Shown: positions 7,423 to 17,015, counted from the stretch's first letter. The stretch is DNA of 64,000 bases from Planctellipticum variicoloris (GCF_030622045.1 NZ_CP130886.1:2803557-2867556), one strand, 5' to 3'. Notes: generated from the sequence alone by a model not told the origin. Numbers and translations: made by a program.

Positions 7423-8196
7423 GTCCCGACCTCCCATCAAGCTCCATCCGCATTTCGTCGTTCCCGTGACCGTCAACCATCGCGCGGCGGATGGATGAGA
7501 TACGCGTCCGCATAACGCATGGATCTCGCAATTCTCACCTGCCGCAAGCCGCTCACCCGGAAAATCTCCCCTCGCGGCTTCCCTTTCGACATTCCGTCTT
7601 CGACCTTTCTCTCCAATCCTCTTTTCTCCGCGTCCTCCGTGTCTCCGCGGTCAATCCTCTTCGGCCTTCTCTGCGAACTCCTCCCACCTCCGCATCTCCG
7701 CGAGGAATTTTTTCGTGTTTTTTGAAAAATCCCGTCAACTGCTATTGAACATCAATTCGTTAACAGCCCAGGATCGGACGCGTTGGTCGGGTGAAGGTCA
7801 TGCATGCACGCCCCAGGTTCGCCGAAGGCGCTCGAGCGGATCCCGCCAGCACGCGGGCCAGGTCAGGGCCCGAACCCGGAGTCCTCGCCAGAGGGCTCTT
7901 TGGGCGGTGCGGCCGATGCGCACCGCGGCTCGATCGAGCATGTCCGACGCGTCCTCTCGACAGGAGACGCGGGGTTGACCTGTCAACAGCCAGCCGACAG
8001 ACGGGGCGGGAGCGCCGGCCAACACCGGAACTCGCCCCGTCCAGGCCGGGCTGACGACGAATCCGGTTTGAAACAAAGTCGAATCCACCAGGATTCGCCC
8101 GGTGTCGCCGTGCGCACCGCGAAAGCTGAGGAGCGATCAGAAGTGAAAATGATGCAAGTACTGTTAGAATATATGCCGACCTGACAGGAGGACACA
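7423..8196. other. Long intergenic region; possible leader of the SUMF1 gene
   Basis: About 770 bases. Positions 7560-7740 are T/C-rich, with the CTCCGCGTCC / GTGTCTCCGCGG type of filler common between genes in this group. Positions 7760-8090 are GC-rich, with several short stems; a minus-strand frame of 96 codons (7798-8088) is possible but has no recognisable domain. Just before the next gene there is a TATA-like hexamer (TTAGAAT, about 8165-8171) that could be a -10 box, and an AGGAGGA ribosome site (8187-8193). I cannot support an RNA gene here. Confidence 0.4.
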
Positions 8197-10173
8197 GTGT
8201 CGACAGGGAAACTGCAGCAGAAGCGTATCGAAGAACTGATCCGCAAAGGGAAGTTCGAGGCCGCCCGTAAGGATCTCGAAACGCTGATGTCATTCAGCGA
8301 TGCGTCGGCGGCCGAATGGGCTCGAACGCGGCTGACCGGCCTGCGGGAAGATCTCGACCGGCAGCGCGGCGAAATCGATTCGGTCGAACAGCTCGCTCGA
8401 AAGCTGCTGAAGAAATCGGATTACGCGGGAGCCGTCGAGCTCCTGAAGCAGATCCCCTCCGAATTGAAATCGCCAGACGCTTTCTCAATGCTCGCCGAGG
8501 CCGTCGAGAAGGACGAAGAAATCCGGCTCCTGCAGCAGGATATCGAACAGGAGATCGAAAAGCAGCTTCCGGAAAAGTTGCCGATGCTGGTGAAACGCTT
8601 CCTGCAGTTGAAGCCGGGCCACAAGGCAATGCACGCCCTGGCCACCGATTTGAACCGATACGGTCCCGAACGGGCCGTCAGGATCCGTCAGGGCCAGCAG
8701 ATCTTTCTCGATCCGGCCGGGCGAATCGTTGAACCCAGGCACATCGCTTACGCCGTCGCGAGCATCGGCCTGCTGTTCGCCGTCGTCTACGCCGCCAATC
8801 TTAGGTTCCAGACTCCGCGGGGAACCGTGGTCTTCGAAGTCGTCGACGCCGGGGTGGTCATCAAGGTCGCCGGCGAAGAGATCACGCTGGAAACGTCGAG
8901 CCGCTCATATCTGCTGAACACGTCGGATCGACTCACGCTCGAAGCCGCAGTCGACGGCATCGCAGTCCCCTCCGCGACTCAGGAAATCGGCATCGGCGAG
9001 AACGAGACAAAGCAGTTGACCGCCAGACTGCGCCCTGACCGGACACTGGAGATCACGATTCAGTCTCACACCGACGCCTTTACGGTTCCGGACAAGACTT
9101 TCCAGTATCCCCCGGAAACCGAACTGGCCGCCGTTGCGTCCGCTGGTCCCAATGATATGCCAGTCGCTCCGTCTGCTCTTCCCCCGGGCCCGCCACCACC
9201 GTCGCTGGCCAGAGCCCCCTTTACGGCGACGGAAGCCGAGCGGCACCAGGCCGCCTGGGCGGAATTCTTGGGCAAACCTGTCGAATACACGAACTCGATC
9301 GGCATGAAGTTCCGCCTCATCCCGCCGGGCGAGTTCGTCATGGGATCAACCCCCGACGATTTCGCCCTGGCGCTCGCGGCACTCCCGCCAGTCGATCGGC
9401 AACGTCTGACGAAGAACATTGAGAGCGAGACGCCGCAGCATACTGTCATCCTCAAATCGCCGATCTATCTCGGCATCCACGAGGTGACTCAGCGGCAGTA
9501 TCAGGCGGTGACCGGGAGCAATCCGTCGAGTTTCGCACCAGGCGGGGCCGGTCAACAGGCCATTGGCAACCGGAACACCGACGATTTTCCGGTCGAAGAG
9601 ATCAACTGGAATGACGCCGCACAGTTCTGCTCCACGCTCAGCGAACGAGAACAATTGCGACCGTCCTACGTAGTCACCGGCGACGCCGCAACGCCAGCGG
9701 AAGGGAACGGCTATCGCCTGCCGACGGAAGCCGAATGGGAATTCGCCTGCCGGGCAGGAACGACCACCCGCTACTGGATCGGCGACGATGGCAAGGAATT
9801 GTCCCGGACCGCCTGGATCGCAGCCAACTCCGGAGGGACGACGCACCCCGTGGGAGACTTGCGGGCCAACCCGTTTGGGCTCTTCGATATGCATGGCAAC
9901 GTCTGGGAGTGGGTCCAGGATCGCTGGGATCCAGGCTTGTATAAAGCGTCTCAAGCCTCGGGCACGATTGATCCGGCCGTCGAGATTCCGGTACGCAATG
10001 ACGGAATGCTTCGTGGCGGTGAGTTCGGTATCGAACCCGCGCGCTGCCGTTCCTCAGCTCGCAACGGCGTGCGTTGTACATACCGTTATCGCAGCCTCGG
10101 TTTTCGGATTGCTCTGGCCGTCTCTGCAGTGCCTCAAGTCCGGTCTATCGCAACGGAACCCGCGCCTCAGTGA
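8197..10173 (+). CDS. Membrane-anchored SUMF1/FGE-sulfatase-domain protein
   Basis: A 658-residue protein with a GTG start preceded by AGGAGGA. Residues 1-180 are cytoplasmic-looking helices (EELIRKGKFEAARKDLETL). A membrane span follows at 183-201. A beta-rich linker (about 203-290) begins FQTPRGTVVFEVVDAG and resembles the juxtamembrane domain of planctomycete Ser/Thr kinases. After a Pro-rich hinge (about 320-335), the formylglycine-generating-enzyme-like domain runs from about 365 (NSIGMKFRLIPPGEFVMGS) through YRLPTEAEWEFACRAG and LFDMHGNVWEWVQD to LRGGEFGIEPARCRSSAR and GFRIAL. Known members either convert a sulfatase cysteine to formylglycine or act as lectin-like binders; no sulfatase is adjacent, so the enzymatic role is uncertain. 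It would sit on the outer face of the inner membrane. Confidence 0.85.
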   Translation: MSTGKLQQKRIEELIRKGKFEAARKDLETLMSFSDASAAEWARTRLTGLREDLDRQRGEIDSVEQLARKLLKKSDYAGAVELLKQIPSELKSPDAFSMLAEAVEKDEEIRLLQQDIEQEIEKQLPEKLPMLVKRFLQLKPGHKAMHALATDLNRYGPERAVRIRQGQQIFLDPAGRIVEPRHIAYAVASIGLLFAVVYAANLRFQTPRGTVVFEVVDAGVVIKVAGEEITLETSSRSYLLNTSDRLTLEAAVDGIAVPSATQEIGIGENETKQLTARLRPDRTLEITIQSHTDAFTVPDKTFQYPPETELAAVASAGPNDMPVAPSALPPGPPPPSLARAPFTATEAERHQAAWAEFLGKPVEYTNSIGMKFRLIPPGEFVMGSTPDDFALALAALPPVDRQRLTKNIESETPQHTVILKSPIYLGIHEVTQRQYQAVTGSNPSSFAPGGAGQQAIGNRNTDDFPVEEINWNDAAQFCSTLSEREQLRPSYVVTGDAATPAEGNGYRLPTEAEWEFACRAGTTTRYWIGDDGKELSRTAWIAANSGGTTHPVGDLRANPFGLFDMHGNVWEWVQDRWDPGLYKASQASGTIDPAVEIPVRNDGMLRGGEFGIEPARCRSSARNGVRCTYRYRSLGFRIALAVSAVPQVRSIATEPAPQ

Positions 10174-10217
10174 TGATTCTATGACAAGCCCCCCCCGGCG
10201 CCACGGCATTTGTAATC

Positions 10218-11111
10218 TCACTCCCCGATCTCGCTCCCATCCGCCGCAATCCCCGGTATCTCAATCGCTTTGATATTCCCCGTAAAAGGCGAGTCGCCCC
10301 CCTCCTGCAGCGGCGGCCCGGTCCAGACAATCGTATTGTCGATCGTCAGCACAACCTCCTGCGCACCCGTCATCCGCCCCGCCGCAAACTCCCAGCGCTC
10401 GCCGTCCGACTCGATCAGCAGCACCACTTCCGGATTCGTGCCGAACGTGAAAAAGAAAATCGCCCCGTCCGCCCGCTCGGCCTCGGCCGGCGTATACCGA
10501 TCCACCGGCTGCGGCAGCAGTCGCAGTTCGCACTTCTCCTTCCGGACGACTTCGCTCGACGCAAAACGATTGGCGAGCGATCGCATCTGAATCAACCGCA
10601 ATTGCGGCGTCTTCGCGGGCACCGGTGCGCCGGGGAGCGGCTTGAACTGATACTGCGTCCCCTTCGGCGACCAGACCACACCCTCCACGGACGTCGTAAA
10701 CGGCGTCTCCGTCAGCGACGATCGCTCGTAACTGATGCACGGTTTCCCGTACGTGTTGCGATCGAGTTCTACCGCCAGCAGCGCCTTGGGCCGGCCCTGG
10801 TCCCCCAGCTTCCACACGGACGCCGCCACGTAGCCGCGCGCGGGGTCGCTGTATTTGAAGATCGGCTTCGACGCGAACTGCGACGGAAACCCCGCCTCCG
10901 CCGACTCGATCGTCAGCGCCGCCACCCGCGACTCCATCAGTTCGAACCTCCGCACTTTCAAGACCTCATCGCGATCCTTGCCGGACGGTCTCGCATCTTC
11001 CGCACAAAGACTCGTCGCCATTGAGGAAGAGATGGCGACGGCTGCGAAACTCGCCAGCAGGCCCCGCCGCGACAGCCACGGGGACGACGCCGGCCATGGA
11101 TCGTGACTCAT
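10218..11111 (-). CDS. Secreted protein with Tat-like signal, unknown function
   Basis: A 297-residue protein whose N-terminus (SRRGLLASFAAVAISSS) has the twin arginine and following hydrophobic segment of a Tat export signal, ending near LCAEDA. The mature part is mostly beta-strand-like. It includes YERSSLTETPFTTSVEGV and RFASSEVVRKEKCELRLL and ends in a run of strands (EVVLTIDNTIVWTGPPL). I recognise no family. It faces away from the gene at 11574, separated by 462 bases containing a dispersed repeat, and converges with the SUMF1 gene, whose stop is 44 bases away. Periplasmic or surface location is inferred from the signal only. Confidence 0.65.
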   Translation of the reverse strand: MSHDPWPASSPWLSRRGLLASFAAVAISSSMATSLCAEDARPSGKDRDEVLKVRRFELMESRVAALTIESAEAGFPSQFASKPIFKYSDPARGYVAASVWKLGDQGRPKALLAVELDRNTYGKPCISYERSSLTETPFTTSVEGVVWSPKGTQYQFKPLPGAPVPAKTPQLRLIQMRSLANRFASSEVVRKEKCELRLLPQPVDRYTPAEAERADGAIFFFTFGTNPEVVLLIESDGERWEFAAGRMTGAQEVVLTIDNTIVWTGPPLQEGGDSPFTGNIKAIEIPGIAADGSEIGE

Positions 11112-11573
11112 GATGATCGCTTCGCTTTCCGGGATTGCACCACACGGATCGACAACAGGGCTCTTGCAGGAGAGATGTTCACAGGGGACCGATTCAAAAT
11201 AGACGATGAAGACATTCTGTCAACAGAGAATCCGGAATGCGTGGTGACGGAGCGAATCGCAGGCGATCATCATTGCCATCCTCGTTCCCAGGCTCCGCCT
11301 GGGAATGCCTCTTCCGACGCTCCGCGTCGTCTTCCAACGAGCCCGAAAGGACCGAGGCGGAGGAACCTCGACGAGTAGAAATCCCCACGCAGAGCCTGGG
11401 ATCAAGAGCAAGCGTCCCGTTCTGGCTCTTAGCTCTCGACTCTCGTCTCTCGACTGCCCTCCGTTCGACATTCATCTCCCCGCAAGAGATCTTCCCGAAG
11501 ACACTACGCGACCGGCCCCGCCCGTAGTAAGATCCACGAAACCACATCTGTCGCTCCCCGAGGAACGCCGTCG
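11112..11573. other. Divergent intergenic region with dispersed repeat
   Basis: Both flanking genes start from this 462-base gap, so promoters for each must lie here, but I could not pick clear boxes. Its centre holds the intact dispersed repeat (11279-11375). The rest is pyrimidine-rich on the plus strand (for example CTCTCGACTCTCGTCTCTCG). A GAGGAACG ribosome-like site precedes the ATG at 11574. Confidence 0.45.
11279..11375. repeat. Intact dispersed repeat unit (palindromic head plus second stem)
   Basis: Begins CCTCGTTCCCAGGCTCCGCC, continues with TGGGAATGCCTCTTCCGACGC and TCCGCGTCGTC, then CGAAAGGACCGAGGCGG. The first part folds back on itself (TTCCCAGGC / GCCTGGGAA) and the second part does too (GACGC / GCGTC). 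It is the reference copy for the split copy at 5306-5326 plus 7042-7100 and for the inverted copy near 18767-18822. Confidence 0.8.
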
Positions 11574-12740
11574 ATGTCCGAGGCCACTCCCTTCTCCACC
11601 CTGGAATCCGCCCAGCAAACCGGTGGAGCGTCCGCCGTCTTTGACCGCCTGATTGAAACCCTCGTCGAACGGGGCGACTTTCACAAGCTCTTCGACGCCA
11701 CGCTCCTGCGCCGCAAGCACGAGCTCGGCCTGCCGCTCCATCGTCCCACCTCCTTCGAAGACGTCCCCGCCGAGCAGAAGGAAGCGTTCGAACAGACCTA
11801 CGTCGCCGCCGCCCGCGACGTCGGCGAACGGCTGCTGGGCCAGGGCAAGCTCGGCCAGGCCTGGATCTATTTCCATGCCATCCGCGAAGTCGGCCCCGTG
11901 ACCGCCGCCCTCGAAGCCTTTCCGGTCCCGCGCGAGACGACGGAAGCCTCCGAAGAGGTCATCGACTTGGGCCTCTTCAAAGGCGTCCACCCGACCAAGG
12001 GACTGCAGGTCATGCTGAAAACGCATGGCACCTGCAGCACGATCACCTCGCTCGACCAGCAGTTCGCCCAGCTCAAGGCGGAAGACCGGGCCGCCTGCGC
12101 GGCGTTGCTCGTCCGCCAGCTCCACGAGGATCTGCTGCAGTCGGTGCAGCACGAAGTGAAACAGCGCATGCCGCTGACGCCCCCCGCGAACACGCTCCGA
12201 GAACTGATCGAGGGCCGGGACTGGCTGTTCGAGGACAACAATTACCACATCGACGTCTCGCACCTGCACGCCACGGTCCGCTTCGCCCGGTCCCTCTCGC
12301 CCGAGGCACCGGAACTGGCTCTGGCTCGGGATCTCGCCGAATACGGTGCGAAACTCTCGCCCCAGTTCCAGTATGGCGGCGATCCCCCGTTCGACGATTT
12401 CTACCCCGCGCACATCCAGTTCTTCCGCTTCCTCGCCAACGACGACCGTCCGGCGGCCATCGCATACTTCAAGCAGAAGCTGGAGCAGGAACCGGACGCC
12501 ACCGACCAGGCGCTGATCGCCTACGTGCTGGTCGATCTGTTCGTGCGCGTCCAGCAGTACGACGAGGCCATTCCGCTCGCGGAAAAGTATCTCGTCGGGG
12601 CGGACGACGATTTCGCCGGCGCCTTCGCCGAGCTCTGCCAGCAGGCCGGCCGCTTCGACGCCCTCCGCCGTTCGGCCGCCGAGCGCAACGACCTCGTCAC
12701 CTTCGCAGCGGCTCTCCTGCAGGACCTCCCTGCCAAGTAA
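11574..12740 (+). CDS. Conserved cytosolic protein of unknown function, TPR-like C-terminus
   Basis: A 388-residue soluble protein with no signal or membrane segment. The first third is helical (GGASAVFDRLIETLVERGDF, RRKHELGLPLHRP). The central part contains YHIDVSHLHATVRFARSLS, and the C-terminal third looks like paired TPR-type helices (AYVLVDLFVRVQQYDEAIPL, AGAFAELCQQAGRFDALRRS). I recall close relatives only among planctomycetes and know no assigned function. The MFS gene begins 24 bases downstream on the same strand, so the two probably share a transcript, which hints at a role linked to transport or a metabolite but proves nothing. Confidence 0.72.
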   Translation: MSEATPFSTLESAQQTGGASAVFDRLIETLVERGDFHKLFDATLLRRKHELGLPLHRPTSFEDVPAEQKEAFEQTYVAAARDVGERLLGQGKLGQAWIYFHAIREVGPVTAALEAFPVPRETTEASEEVIDLGLFKGVHPTKGLQVMLKTHGTCSTITSLDQQFAQLKAEDRAACAALLVRQLHEDLLQSVQHEVKQRMPLTPPANTLRELIEGRDWLFEDNNYHIDVSHLHATVRFARSLSPEAPELALARDLAEYGAKLSPQFQYGGDPPFDDFYPAHIQFFRFLANDDRPAAIAYFKQKLEQEPDATDQALIAYVLVDLFVRVQQYDEAIPLAEKYLVGADDDFAGAFAELCQQAGRFDALRRSAAERNDLVTFAAALLQDLPAK

Positions 12741-12764
12741 CCTTCCAGGGAACGGACTCCCGCG

Positions 12765-13982
12765 ATGCGCGACCTGACGCTGCTCTTCGTCAGTCGGGGC
12801 GTAAGGCTGTTCGCCTATGGCTTCCTATCGGTCGTTCTCGTTCTGTATCTCAAGGAACTGGGACTGTCCGACGGCCGAGTGGGACTGTTGCTCACGCTGA
12901 CGCTGCTCGGCGACACCGCGCTCACGATCTGGCTGACGACTCTCGCCGACCGCTGCGGCCGCCGCCGGATGCTGCTCGTCGGAGCCGGCCTGATGGTCCT
13001 GGCGGGACTCGTCTTCGCGGCGACGCGGAATCCCCTCTGGCTGCTGGCTGCGGCGACGATCGGCGTGATCAGCCCCAGCGGCAGCGAAGTCGGCCCGTTC
13101 CTCGCCATCGAACAGGCCGCGCTGACGCAGCTCCTCAAACCCGAACGCCGGACGCTCCTGTTCGCCTGGTACAACCTGCTCGGCTCCTTCACCACGGCTT
13201 GCGGCGCGCTGGTCGCCGGCGAAGCCTGCGCGGCGATGCAGGCCGGCGGCGCCGCCGGGGCCGCGATCTACCGCCCCGTCGTCCAGAGCTACGGCCTCCT
13301 GGGGCTCGTCCTGGGAGCCTGCGTCCTGGGCTTGTCGGCCGCCGTCGAGTTGCCGGCCCACGAAAAGCCGCATGCCAGCACGGGACGCAGCGGCCTGGGG
13401 CAGTCGCGAAAGCTCGTCGCCAAGTTGTCGGTTCTGTTCGCGATGGACGCCTTCGGCGGCGGCTTCGTCGTTCAGGCGGTCCTGGCCTACTGGTTCACGA
13501 TCCGCTTCGGCGTCGAACCCGCGACCTTGGGAAAACTGTTCTTCGCCGCCAATCTGCTGGCCGGGGTTTCGTCGCTGCTGGCGGTCTGGCTGGCCCGTCG
13601 GATCGGCCTGATTAACACGATGGTCTTTACGCATCTGCCGTCGAACGTGCTGCTGATGCTCGTTCCGCTGATGCCCACGTTTCCGCTCGCCGCCGGACTC
13701 CTCTTCATCCGTTACAGCCTGTCGCAGATGGACGTCCCGACGCGACAGTCCTACCTGATGGCGGTCGTCTCCCCGGCGGAACGCTCGGCCGCTGCCGGTT
13801 GGACCATGATGGCCCGTTCGCTGGGGGCCGCCTGTTCGCCGGCGCTGGCCATGCAGCTCATTGCCTTGCCGCACGGCATCGCCTGGCCGCTCTATCTGAG
13901 CGGCGTGATCAAGATCGCTTACGACCTGCTGCTCTACCGCGAATTCGTCCATGTGAAGCCGCCGGAAGAGCGAAACGCTTAG
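12765..13982 (+). CDS. MFS transporter
   Basis: A 405-residue polytopic membrane protein with about 12 hydrophobic segments. Between the second and third segments it has the major-facilitator loop DRCGRRRMLLVGAG, matching the family motif A. A central cytoplasmic loop (about 195-215, AHEKPHASTGRSG) separates two six-helix halves. Substrate cannot be told from sequence; drug or metabolite export is typical for single-gene MFS proteins of this size. The segment QMDVPTRQSYLMAVVSPAER in the second half is typical of a planctomycete/actinobacterial MFS branch. It follows the unknown cytosolic gene by 24 bases and ends five bases before the convergent permease gene. Confidence 0.88.
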   Translation: MRDLTLLFVSRGVRLFAYGFLSVVLVLYLKELGLSDGRVGLLLTLTLLGDTALTIWLTTLADRCGRRRMLLVGAGLMVLAGLVFAATRNPLWLLAAATIGVISPSGSEVGPFLAIEQAALTQLLKPERRTLLFAWYNLLGSFTTACGALVAGEACAAMQAGGAAGAAIYRPVVQSYGLLGLVLGACVLGLSAAVELPAHEKPHASTGRSGLGQSRKLVAKLSVLFAMDAFGGGFVVQAVLAYWFTIRFGVEPATLGKLFFAANLLAGVSSLLAVWLARRIGLINTMVFTHLPSNVLLMLVPLMPTFPLAAGLLFIRYSLSQMDVPTRQSYLMAVVSPAERSAAAGWTMMARSLGAACSPALAMQLIALPHGIAWPLYLSGVIKIAYDLLLYREFVHVKPPEERNA

Positions 13983-13987
13983 CGGTC

Positions 13988-15436
13988 TCAGCCCAGCTCG
14001 CGTTTCAGCCATTTGCGCCTGGCGATGGCGATCAGCACGACGCCCGGCGGGGAGAGTGACAGACCTGCGATGGCCGTTCCGATCAGCCAGGTCGACTGCG
14101 GCAGACTTCGAGCCAGGGGGGGCATGAAGATCGCCGCGGTCGGCAGGACGGGCAGGATCAGCAGCATCGCTGCGGGCATCACGACAAATTCCGAACGAGC
14201 CAGGGTCAGCATTGCGACGAGCCCGACGCTGAGCAGATACGTCCCGAGCACGGCCGCGACCAGACAGCACCAATGCAGAGCCGTCCAGCCGCTGCCGGCC
14301 GTCAATTGAACCCAGAGTGCGGCCCAGAGCACAAACGCCGGCACCGCCAGCAGGTCCCAGCCGAGCCCGCGGAGGAGGTCCGTGACGGCCGTCGCACGGG
14401 ACACCGGCCGCAGCCATTCCTGAGCAAACCGCAACCGTCGAGTCCGGATGCTCTGCAGTGCCACCACCGGCAGCAGCAGCCCGGCTTCCAGCATGATAAT
14501 GCCAAACCGCTCGTGCGGCTGCCGGCTGAAGCCCGCCAGCGTCAGCGTGAAGACCAACTGCATGATCAGTCCGGCGAAGAACAGCCGGGCCGGACCGGCG
14601 GAGCCCCCCGCCTGCCACAACCGCAGCCGCGAAAACCAGCGCTGGCCGTGATAGCCGGTCAGCAGGGATTCGCTGACGGAGCTGAGCATCGGGAAACCGC
14701 GGATCTGCTGACCGGGATTCGCGTCCAGCGCCCGCGCCATCGGCATGTCCCACATGGGAACTCCCTGCGCCGGCAACTGCGCGCCGGACTGCAGAAAGTA
14801 CCGGATCGACTCGGGAAGAAACCGGACGGTCAGAACCGCCATCAAGAGCAACTGCAGCATTGCGAGACCGACGTGCCACGGCTGCAAGCTGCGAAGCAGA
14901 TCGCCCACAGAGATGGCCCCCGAGGCCAGCAGGGTGACCAGCACGACCGCCGGCCCGCTGCCGACGAACAGAAACACCTGATTGAGGAGCGTTCTGCGCG
15001 CCGGCGGGAACGCACCGGACAGGACCGCAAAGCCCGCCGCCAGAAACACCGAGGGAATTATCAAGCAGGCCGCCGCCGGGCTGCTGGAACAGGCCAGCAC
15101 ACCCACGGCGAAGAGCCAGCCGGCGGTCATGAAGCCCCCGGCGACGATCTGATGAGGGGCCGCATAACCCGGCAGGAGCTTCGAATGAACGTGCTGAAAC
15201 TGCTGCGAGACCTGCACGAGGACAAAGATGCTGCAGCAGACGCTGAGATAGCCGACGACGCCATACAGGACGCCATAACCGCTGGCGTCGCCGCCCGCCT
15301 GCCAGTCCGGTGCGACCGGCAGTTGGACCACCAGGTACGTCGCGCCGATCATCGTGCACACCAGGATCGCCGTCAGAAACCGCAGGAACGGTCGCGTGGT
15401 ATAGGTCATCAGGACCATCGACAGCCGGCTGTCCAT
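13988..15436 (-). CDS. ABC transporter permease (second of two paralogues)
   Basis: A 482-residue polytopic membrane protein, last gene of a four-gene operon. The ATG at 15436 is preferred over an upstream one at 15475 because an AGGTGC ribosome site precedes it and the same CAGGTGC leader precedes the sister gene. About ten hydrophobic segments are visible. It shares many blocks with the product of 15543-16979, such as TRPFLRF / TRPFLLF near the N-terminus, ESLLTGYHGQRWFSRLRLWQ in the middle and AIARRKWLKREL at the C-terminus, so the two arose by duplication and probably form a heterodimer. It pairs with the ATPase at 17016-17939. Substrate is unknown. Confidence 0.78.
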   Translation of the reverse strand: MDSRLSMVLMTYTTRPFLRFLTAILVCTMIGATYLVVQLPVAPDWQAGGDASGYGVLYGVVGYLSVCCSIFVLVQVSQQFQHVHSKLLPGYAAPHQIVAGGFMTAGWLFAVGVLACSSSPAAACLIIPSVFLAAGFAVLSGAFPPARRTLLNQVFLFVGSGPAVVLVTLLASGAISVGDLLRSLQPWHVGLAMLQLLLMAVLTVRFLPESIRYFLQSGAQLPAQGVPMWDMPMARALDANPGQQIRGFPMLSSVSESLLTGYHGQRWFSRLRLWQAGGSAGPARLFFAGLIMQLVFTLTLAGFSRQPHERFGIIMLEAGLLLPVVALQSIRTRRLRFAQEWLRPVSRATAVTDLLRGLGWDLLAVPAFVLWAALWVQLTAGSGWTALHWCCLVAAVLGTYLLSVGLVAMLTLARSEFVVMPAAMLLILPVLPTAAIFMPPLARSLPQSTWLIGTAIAGLSLSPPGVVLIAIARRKWLKRELG

Positions 15437-15542
15437 CTTGCACCTGTCATCGGAAGGAGCGTTCAATACCTGCAAAAACCAGGGTGTTTCGAGGGATTCG
15501 TCTGTTGTTGGTTCGTGATGTCATCCCATCGGCAAGGTCCTG

Positions 15543-16979
15543 TCAGGCCAGTTCGCGGTCCAGCCACTTCCGCCGGGCGATAGCGATCATGGCGACACCG
15601 GGGACAGCGAGCGACAGGCCGATGATTGCTGACGCTTGCAGCGAGGAGGATTGCGACAGGTTCCACGGCGGTGGATCGAAGAACCACATGCTTGGAATCG
15701 ATGGGATGAACAACAGGATGGCGAACGGAACCATGGCGAGCGTCGTGCGAACGGCTGTCAGAATGGCGACCACGCCGAGACTGAAAAGGTACGCTCCCGC
15801 CGCTGCCGCCAGGAGGCCCAGCCAGTGCTGTCCCGTCCAGGCGATGCGTTCGACGCACGTGACCCAGATGGCCGCCCAGAGGGCAAACAGTGGAATGGCC
15901 AGCAGATCGAAGGCCAGGCCTCGGAGGAGGTCGCCGACGGCGGTCTGCCGCGATACGGGTCGCAGTAACTCCATGGCAAATCTCGGCTGGCGGTGGAGTG
16001 CTGTCAACAAGACAGTGATCGGAATCATGATTCCCATCTGCATGATGACGAATCCCACTTGTATTGTCTCGGCGTCGCCGCGAACGCTGCTAATTACTAG
16101 GAACACTAACTGCATCAAGATCCCGATGGCGAATAACACAGCCGGACCAGGCGAGCCGCCGGCCTGCCAGAGCCGCAATCGGCGAAACCAGTGCTGGCCG
16201 TGATAGCCAGTCAGTTCGGACTCGTGCAGCGACGAGGACCACAGGAATCCAGGGCCGACTTGCCTGGAGTTGTCCATCTGACTGGCCTCTGACAACATGC
16301 CGAATCCGGCAACCCCCATCGGCGGCGATTGAGAACGATCTTCTGCAAAGTAGCGAGTGGACTCAGGAAGAACTCGTACTGTCATGATCGCCAGAAACGC
16401 GAACTGAATCAGACTCAATCCGGCGTGCCAGGGCTGAATTGCATCTGCGACTCTGCTCGGGCCAACAGCCGGAGCCATCAGGACTGCGATCAGCACAAGC
16501 AACGGCAGCCCGCCGACGATGAGCAGGAACCGGCGAAGCCATGTTCCTGCGGGACCAGGAAACGCAGCCATGCACGAGGCGAACGCCCCGCTGACGAACG
16601 TCGATGGAACAACGACGTTTAGCGGCCACGGAGCACTCGCGGATAGCATCACGAGAGCCGCGACACACCACGCCAGACTTAGCAACAATCCCGCGACGAT
16701 CAGGTGAGGCCGTGCATAGTGAGGTAGTAGCCGGGAGAAGGGACTCTGAAACTGCAATGACACCTGTCCGAAGACAAACGACGAGAATATGAAGGCTACG
16801 GCAAAGGGCATCAGGGTACTGATTGAAGCTGAATCGGGGATGTCAGCTTGGAACGGCGGCCGGTCGCCGATTGTCGCGATATACACGAGGCCGACGAACA
16901 TCAGCAAGCCGATGTTGTAGAACAGAAGAAACGGGCGGGTCCAGTAGGTCGACCAGGCGGCTGCGAGACGGTCCAGCAT
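15543..16979 (-). CDS. ABC transporter permease (first of two paralogues)
   Basis: A 478-residue membrane protein with about ten hydrophobic segments, starting at an ATG with the site AGGTGC a few bases upstream. Recognisable blocks shared with its downstream sister are YARPHLIVAG, ESELTGYHGQHWFRRLRLWQ, LLRPVSRQTAVGDLLRGLAF and the terminal AIARRKWLDREL. It starts 36 bases after the ATPase stop, so the two are co-transcribed. The arrangement of GntR regulator, ATPase and two permeases resembles ytr-type operons of Gram-positive bacteria, which respond to cell-envelope stress. By analogy this may be an export or envelope-stress system; the substrate is not evident. Confidence 0.8.
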   Translation of the reverse strand: MLDRLAAAWSTYWTRPFLLFYNIGLLMFVGLVYIATIGDRPPFQADIPDSASISTLMPFAVAFIFSSFVFGQVSLQFQSPFSRLLPHYARPHLIVAGLLLSLAWCVAALVMLSASAPWPLNVVVPSTFVSGAFASCMAAFPGPAGTWLRRFLLIVGGLPLLVLIAVLMAPAVGPSRVADAIQPWHAGLSLIQFAFLAIMTVRVLPESTRYFAEDRSQSPPMGVAGFGMLSEASQMDNSRQVGPGFLWSSSLHESELTGYHGQHWFRRLRLWQAGGSPGPAVLFAIGILMQLVFLVISSVRGDAETIQVGFVIMQMGIMIPITVLLTALHRQPRFAMELLRPVSRQTAVGDLLRGLAFDLLAIPLFALWAAIWVTCVERIAWTGQHWLGLLAAAAGAYLFSLGVVAILTAVRTTLAMVPFAILLFIPSIPSMWFFDPPPWNLSQSSSLQASAIIGLSLAVPGVAMIAIARRKWLDRELA

Positions 16980-17015
16980 GGGGCACCTGTGCTGAGGAGT
17001 GTGAGCCGGAGAACG

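Noticed and set aside
7855-7900. Signal-recognition-particle RNA (CCAGGTCAGG at 7857)
   Set aside because: The GGAAGG tetraloop and AGCAGCC segment that must follow are absent.
7798-8088. 96-codon minus-strand frame
   Set aside because: No ribosome site, no recognisable domain, composition typical of chance frames in GC-rich DNA.
12825-15443. Open minus-strand frame of 872 codons spanning the MFS and permease genes
   Set aside because: Low-complexity product crossing two genes with clear membrane-protein sequence in other frames.
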